Shown here piece after piece: positions 60,100 to 64,000 of a stretch of 64,000 nt of DNA. Made by a program: the position numbers and the translations under genes. Under the pieces are notes generated by a model that had not been told where the DNA came from, searched no databases, and worked only from the letters and a program-made list of their open reading frames with translations. Source of the DNA: AP-15 sp963772295 (lineage in GTDB: Bacteria > Pseudomonadota > Alphaproteobacteria > ATCC43930 > CGMCC-115725). The stretch is from the NCBI GenBank assembly GCA_963772295.1, contig CAVYWO010000020.1:186001-250000 (forward strand), in the 5' to 3' direction. Position 1 is the stretch's first letter. Every line of letters starts with the position of its first letter.

Positions 60100-60273
60100 C
60101 GGGCGGCTGCTCGGTCGGGCCGACCGCGGTCGAGCAGCGCGGTCATCCTTTGCTGCCCGGCGCCGTTGAAATCCTCGTTGCGCCACGGCGCTATCGTTTG
60201 CCGCGCAGCCGGCCGAACCGGCGCCGACGACGACAAAATCGGCTTCGAGTGCTTCGTGCCAGCCCGCCGTCAT
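60100..60273 (-). pseudogene. Remnant of a second GMC oxidoreductase gene
   Basis: On the leftward strand an ATG at 60273 begins MTAGWHEALEADFVVVGAGS, matching the FAD-binding start of the intact gene at 57712. After GCA the sequence jumps to codons matching RNDDFNG (about residues 205-212 of the intact protein), then again to a piece like the CSTAVG region, in a shifted frame. At least two internal deletions have left under 180 bases of the original. It sits just downstream of the serine hydrolase gene. Confidence 0.82.
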
Positions 60274-60299
60274 CGCTCTCCCTCGCGCACCGAAAGCGC

Positions 60300-61616
60300 T
60301 CACCCGGCCTTGCCGACGAGAGCCTGATAGGTGAGATAGCGGAACGCCCGCCAGGATCCTAAGGCATTGGTGAACGGCACCTGAACCATCATGATCGCGA
60401 TCAGCTTCTCCGCGGGGTCGACCCAGAAAATCGTGCCCAAGTAGCCGGCCCAAAAATACGTGCCGACACCGGCGGGCAGCGGGTTGCGGCCGGCGGCGGT
60501 GCGGATCGCGAAGCCTAGCCCGAAACTTTGGCCTGCGGCCGGCGTCGGCAGGAATTCGGGGGCCAGCGTCGCGAGCGCGCCCGGCGAATAGGCGATCCCC
60601 GGCGGCAGCGCGTCCGAGGTCATCAGGGTCACGGTGGCCGGAGCCAATACCCGCGCCTCCTGCCATTCACCACAATTCAGCAGCATCTCGCAGAATTTCA
60701 AATAGTCGCCGGCGGTCGACACCATCCCGCCGCCGCCCGACAGCCATCGCGGCTTCTTGCTCATGTCGGGCACGGCCGGCGGCTTGCCGGTGGCCGAGTC
60801 GGCCTGCGGCTGCGCCACCCGTCCGAGATCTTCCTCGCGGACCCAAAAGCCGGTCGAGGTCATCCCGAGCGGCCTGGTGACGCCCTCCTCGACCAGGCGG
60901 TCGAGGGTCATTCCCGACGCGACCTCGACGACCCGCCCCAATACGTCGGTCGCCATGCCGTATTCCCAGACCTCGCCCGGCTGATGCGCGAGCGGCAATC
61001 TCGCCAGTTTGCCGATGATCTCCGCCTCCGGCTGGTCGAAGTCAGAGACGTTGGCAATCGCGGCGCGATAGGCCTGGTGCACGACACCGTTGCCGAAAGC
61101 GCCATAGACGAAGCCGGCGGTGTGGCGCAGCAGGTCCTGCACCGTCATCGGCCGCTTCTGCGGCTCCATGACGAGCGCGGTGTCGCCGGTCTTCGGATCG
61201 CGCCGCTCGACGCCGACCTGCACATCCTTGAATTCGGGCAGATATTGCGACACGGGCGCGGCGAGGTCGAGCTTCCCCTCCTCGGCCAGGCTCATCGCCG
61301 CCACGCTGACGATCGGCTTGGTCATCGAGTAAATGCGAAAGATCGAATCGGGCCGCATCGCGATGTGCCGCCCGCGATCCTGCCAGCCGAAGGTGCGGAA
61401 ATAGGCGACCTTGTCGTCGCGCGCGATCAGCACGACCGCGCCCGGCAGCCGGCCTTGGTCGACATAGCCTTGGAACGCGTCGGTCAGGCGCTGCAGCCGG
61501 TCGGTCGCGAAGCCGACCTCCTCCGGATGCGCGAGCGGCCGCAGTTCCGCGGCGAGAGCGGGTATGGCGAGCCACGCTACGGCAGCGACGACCCCGGCAA
61601 ACCTGGCGCTCTTCAT
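60300..61616 (-). CDS. Beta-lactamase-fold serine hydrolase, exported
   Basis: A 438-residue protein: signal peptide (about residues 1-23), SxxK motif with S97 and K100 in RIYSMTKPIVSVAAM, tyrosine region GEVWEYGMATDVLGR, and a C-terminal FGLGFAIRTAAGR motif. Family VIII esterase/class C-like enzymes have these features; many hydrolyse esters rather than beta-lactams. GGGAGGAG precedes the ATG closely. The GMC remnant follows it on the same strand, so the two were probably one operon. Confidence 0.9.
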   Translation of the reverse strand: MKSARFAGVVAAVAWLAIPALAAELRPLAHPEEVGFATDRLQRLTDAFQGYVDQGRLPGAVVLIARDDKVAYFRTFGWQDRGRHIAMRPDSIFRIYSMTKPIVSVAAMSLAEEGKLDLAAPVSQYLPEFKDVQVGVERRDPKTGDTALVMEPQKRPMTVQDLLRHTAGFVYGAFGNGVVHQAYRAAIANVSDFDQPEAEIIGKLARLPLAHQPGEVWEYGMATDVLGRVVEVASGMTLDRLVEEGVTRPLGMTSTGFWVREEDLGRVAQPQADSATGKPPAVPDMSKKPRWLSGGGGMVSTAGDYLKFCEMLLNCGEWQEARVLAPATVTLMTSDALPPGIAYSPGALATLAPEFLPTPAAGQSFGLGFAIRTAAGRNPLPAGVGTYFWAGYLGTIFWVDPAEKLIAIMMVQVPFTNALGSWRAFRYLTYQALVGKAG

Positions 61617-61663
61617 CGTCTCCTCCCAGCTCCGAGAAAATTCACGCGGGGGGGTATCGCACG

Positions 61664-61730
61664 AACCCTCTCGTCCCCGACCGGAACTATAGTCGGCCCG
61701 CCGACCGGGAAACATCGAAACAATGGAGGG
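61664..61730. repeat. 67-bp duplicated upstream region, copy 2
   Basis: Copy of 59340-59406, with CGACCGGAACTATAGTCGG unchanged. It provides the ribosome site GGAGGG (61725-61730) for the gene at 61737 and lies about 50 bases upstream of the leftward hydrolase start. Confidence 0.75.
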
Positions 61731-61736
61731 ATTGCC

Positions 61737-62219
61737 GTGCCGATGCATCGCTTTGCTTTCGTGCTCGGGGTAGCGCTGGCCGCACCGGCGAGCGCGCAGC
61801 TCATCGACCATAAGGATCTGTCCTTGGCGATGGCGCTGACCATCGCCACGACCGCCGCCGACACCTGCAAGGCGCAGGGCAACCGCGTCTCGGTCACCGT
61901 GGTCGGGCGCGAGGGGCAAGTCCTCGTCGTCTTGCGCGGCGACGGCGCTTCGCCGCACACGGTCGAGAACAGCCGCCGCAAGGCCTATACGGCGCGCACT
62001 TTCCGCGTCCCTTCGGGCGAGATCGCCCGGCGGGTCAAGGACAATCCGACACTCGGCCTGGTGCATCTGAGCGGCGTTATCGCCCTGCAGGGCGCGCTGC
62101 CGATCAAGCTCGGCGACGATGTCATCGGCGCCGTCGGCGTCTCCGGCGCGCCTGGCGGCGACAAGGACGAGGCCTGCGCCAAGGCCGGGCTCGACAAGGT
62201 CGCCGATCAGCTGAAATAG
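61737..62219 (+). CDS. GlcG/HbpS-family exported protein
   Basis: A 160-residue protein: signal peptide (RFAFVLGVALAAPASA), then LIDHKDLSLAMALTIATTAA, RVSVTVVGREGQVLVVLR, SPHTVENSRRKAYTART and GDDVIGAVGVSGAPGGDKDEACAKAGL, the GlcG/HbpS (haem-degrading/haem-binding sensor) family. Family members bind haem or cobalamin or accompany glycolate and alcohol catabolism. GTG at 61737 is 6 bases after GGAGGG. A strong palindrome follows the stop. Confidence 0.88.
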   Translation: MPMHRFAFVLGVALAAPASAQLIDHKDLSLAMALTIATTAADTCKAQGNRVSVTVVGREGQVLVVLRGDGASPHTVENSRRKAYTARTFRVPSGEIARRVKDNPTLGLVHLSGVIALQGALPIKLGDDVIGAVGVSGAPGGDKDEACAKAGLDKVADQLK

Positions 62220-62247
62220 CGAGCGGCGGCTCCGCGTCCCGCCGCGC

Positions 62248-62283
62248 TTCTCCCTCTCCGCCCCCGGGGGCGGAGAGGGAGAA
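62248..62283. terminator. Perfect 36-bp palindrome between convergent genes
   Basis: TTCTCCCTCTCCGCCCCC (62248-62265) is followed directly by its exact reverse complement (62266-62283). It lies 29 bases after the GlcG-like stop and before the convergent VOC gene. A cruciform or bidirectional transcription stop is likely; no U-run. Confidence 0.6.
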
Positions 62284-62346
62284 TCTCGCCCAACGTGACC
62301 GCGAAGAATGAGGAACGGATTGGCCCCGGACGTGCCCGGGCGGGTC

Positions 62347-62880
62347 TCATCCGCGCGGCCAGTCGCGGCGGACCGGATCGGTCCCGTCCCAATCGACCGC
62401 GGCCGCGCGCACCGCATCGAAGATGCGGCGGCGGGTCGGCGTCAGCTCGGCCATCTCGATGACCGTGCCGGGGTGGCCTTCATTGAGGAAATAGACGAAG
62501 GGCCCGCGTGGGCTTTCGCCGCGCTGGCCGATCGTCCAGCCATCCTTGACCGCCTGCCCGAGCCGCTCATGGTAGTCGAGCGGCCAGCTCGACCAATGCT
62601 GCAGGCCCTCGTGGCCGGCGGCGAGAAAATCGCGGTACATGCTCGACGTTTCGTCACGCTGCTCGATCAACTCGAGCTGCACCTCGCCCGAATTGGCGAG
62701 TGCGATCGTCAGGTGAATGTCGGGATGGGGCGTCTCCTTGTACCAGAAGCCGTAGAGCGGCAGCTTCTCGACGAGAAACCACGGCCCGACGCCGCAGACC
62801 TCGACCCAGTGGCGCATCGCCTTGTCGATGTCGCGCACGACAAAGCCCATCTGCCGCAGCGGCCCAAAGAAACGGCTCAT
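62347..62880 (-). CDS. VOC/glyoxalase superfamily protein
   Basis: A 177-residue protein with the vicinal oxygen chelate pattern: RQMGFVVRDIDKAMRHWVE, VGPWFLVEKL, IHLTIALANSGEVQLELIEQ, GLQHWSSWPLD and FNEGHPGTVIEMAEL (ending E as metal ligand). Likely metal ligands are in QLELIEQ and VIEMAEL. Function within the superfamily is unknown. An AGGGGG site precedes the ATG. Confidence 0.87.
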   Translation of the reverse strand: MSRFFGPLRQMGFVVRDIDKAMRHWVEVCGVGPWFLVEKLPLYGFWYKETPHPDIHLTIALANSGEVQLELIEQRDETSSMYRDFLAAGHEGLQHWSSWPLDYHERLGQAVKDGWTIGQRGESPRGPFVYFLNEGHPGTVIEMAELTPTRRRIFDAVRAAAVDWDGTDPVRRDWPRG

Positions 62881-62903
62881 GATCGCCCCCTGGCTGAACT
62901 AGT

Positions 62904-63076
62904 GCGGTTTCCGATCGTCTCGCATCACTCCCTTTGTTCGGTCATGCCCGGCCTTGTGCCGGGCATCCGCGTGGATGGCCGGGCCCGACCCGCGGGCCGC
63001 TTTGCGCCCGCGGGCTAAAGGCCAACCGGCCATGACCGGCGGAGATGCGGCAACCTAATAGATAGAAAAGCGCTCT
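62904..63076. repeat. 173-bp element with terminal inverted repeats
   Basis: Left end GCGGTTTCCGATCGTCTCGC and degenerate right end reversed (GCGCTTTTCTATCTATTAGG) flank a core with CGGTCATGCCCGG and its reversed partner CCGGCCATGACCGG, plus a GACCCGCGGGCC hairpin. Ends relate it to the 84-bp element at 28981; core relates it to 48929. No coding content. Confidence 0.7.
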
Positions 63077-63083
63077 AAAATGG

Positions 63084-63965
63084 TTATGGGATGCCGAGGA
63101 TCGAACCGGTAACCGCGCGCGGGTCGCGCCGCGGCCAGCGTTGGCACTCGACCTGATGGAAGAACCGGTCGAGGCTGCGGTTGAACAGTTCCGGCTCTTC
63201 GAGGTTGAGGGCGTGGCCGGTATTTGGGAAGACGACGAGCGCCGCGCAGGGAATGGTCCGCTTCATCAACAGGCCCGGTTCGAGGCACGGGCCGTCCTCG
63301 TCGCCGGTCATCACCAGGGTCGGCACTTCGAGGCCCCGCATCGCGTCCGTCAGGTCCCACAGGGACGGGCGTTCGGACTGAACCCCGCGCATCGTCAGCG
63401 CCGAGCCTCGGCTCGAATGCCCGGCGAGGCGCGCGGCGAATTCGCTCCAGCCGCGCGGATCCTTGTTTTGCAACTGCACCCGGCTCGGGCCGAGGGCATA
63501 GCCCCTGCTCGCGGTTTCCATCCCCTCGCTTTCGATCAAGGCGATGGTCCTTGCCGTCTCGTCGCGGAACTGCTGGCGCTGGCCTGGCTCGGCGCCATAG
63601 CCGCAGCCGGCGACGACCAGGGACAGAGCACGGTCGGGATAGGCGAAGCCGAAATGCAGCGTGGCGAACCCGCCCATCGAGATGCCGACGACGTGCGCCT
63701 TGTCGATCGCCAACGCATCGAGCGCGGCGCGAATGTCGTCCCTGGCGCGGGCCTGCGAATATCGCGCAGGATCTTCGGGTACATCGGAGGGCGGGTAGCC
63801 GCGGGCATTGTAGGCGATGGCGCGATAGCGCCGTCCAAAATGGCGCAACTGGCCCTCGTAGCCGCGGTAATCGTCGGCGAATTCATGGACGAAGACGATC
63901 GGCGTGCCGGAACCCGTCTCCTCGTAATAAAGCCGGACGCCGTCGTCGATCGTGAGGTGTGGCAT
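63084..63965 (-). CDS. Alpha/beta hydrolase
   Basis: A 293-residue alpha/beta-hydrolase fold enzyme: IVFVHEFADDYRGYEGQL (oxyanion region), nucleophile S96 in VVGISMGGFATLHFG, acid D in VMTGDEDGPC and catalytic His in FPNTGHALNLEEP. Probably a catabolic esterase or lactonase; substrate unknown. AAGGAG is 5 bases before the ATG. The last gene in the window. Confidence 0.9.
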   Translation of the reverse strand: MPHLTIDDGVRLYYEETGSGTPIVFVHEFADDYRGYEGQLRHFGRRYRAIAYNARGYPPSDVPEDPARYSQARARDDIRAALDALAIDKAHVVGISMGGFATLHFGFAYPDRALSLVVAGCGYGAEPGQRQQFRDETARTIALIESEGMETASRGYALGPSRVQLQNKDPRGWSEFAARLAGHSSRGSALTMRGVQSERPSLWDLTDAMRGLEVPTLVMTGDEDGPCLEPGLLMKRTIPCAALVVFPNTGHALNLEEPELFNRSLDRFFHQVECQRWPRRDPRAVTGSILGIP

Positions 63966-64000
63966 CGCCGCTCCTTATTCGGCACAGAACGCGCCATCCT

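Noticed and set aside
21876..63076. CRISPR array or tandem-repeat array formed by the dispersed palindromes
   Set aside because: Copies are kilobases apart, differ in length and have no regular spacers.
63060..63115. GGTTCGATCC followed by CCATAACCA on the minus strand, resembling a tRNA 3' end
   Set aside because: The T-stem does not pair and the bases are the last codons of the alpha/beta hydrolase.

Overview
The window is about 64 kb of GC-rich DNA from an alphaproteobacterium, most likely Rhodospirillales-like. The evidence is the gene order yebC-ruvC-ruvA-ruvB-tolQ-tolR-tolA-tolB-pal-cpoB-tilS-ftsH-glmM, which is typical of that class, together with the alphaproteobacterial FtsH N-terminus, an FNR-type operator, and several PQQ dehydrogenases with private cytochromes. 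No rRNA, tRNA, CRISPR array or complete insertion sequence was found. No protein-coding IS remains, but there are many short non-coding repeats.

Layout. 1-11.5 kb is the conserved housekeeping block: Holliday-junction resolution, the Tol-Pal envelope machine, tRNA-Ile lysidine synthetase and FtsH. 11.6-16.3 kb holds glmM, thiD, a small coiled-coil membrane protein, a PhzF-like protein and a tartrate dehydrogenase. 16.3-20 kb has an FNR-box-controlled small secreted protein and a DUF1501/DUF1800 pair. 20.2-22.6 kb has an orphan ExbB/ExbD-like proton-channel pair whose ExbD-like subunit carries a DUF2135-like sandwich, plus a third membrane protein. 22.6-30.6 kb is a diverged tandem duplication of a PQQ dehydrogenase/cytochrome c unit; the second copy has since taken in a toxin-antitoxin pair, an 84-bp inverted-repeat element and a nuclease-like gene. 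30.6-39.3 kb is a leftward cluster with a third PQQ dehydrogenase, its cytochrome, two beta-propeller proteins, an SMP-30-like protein and a PQQ-associated ABC-type binding protein. 39.3-40 kb is a nest of MITE-like repeats. 40-49 kb has a class I amidotransferase, a divergent cis-prenyltransferase, DUF992, a zinc/manganese ABC transporter, acetate kinase and propionyl-CoA synthetase. 49.2-53 kb is a copper module ending in a CopD-cytochrome c fusion. 53-56 kb carries DNA/RNA-modification genes, and 56-64 kb is a catabolic-looking cluster (amidase with an AtzG-like partner, GMC oxidoreductase, serine hydrolases, GlcG/HbpS-like and VOC proteins) broken up by a second toxin-antitoxin pair and a GMC remnant.

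How it works together. All three PQQ dehydrogenases carry the Asp-x-Asp signature of lanthanide-dependent enzymes, and each has a single-haem cytochrome c nearby, so this is a periplasmic alcohol- or aldehyde-oxidising region feeding electrons to the respiratory chain. Acetate kinase and PrpE could handle the resulting short-chain acids.

Caution. Five genes (glmM, the phzF-like gene, higB, the third PQQ dehydrogenase and copD) are each broken by one single-base indel beside a short homopolymer. Since glmM is normally essential, consensus errors in the assembly are the simplest explanation.
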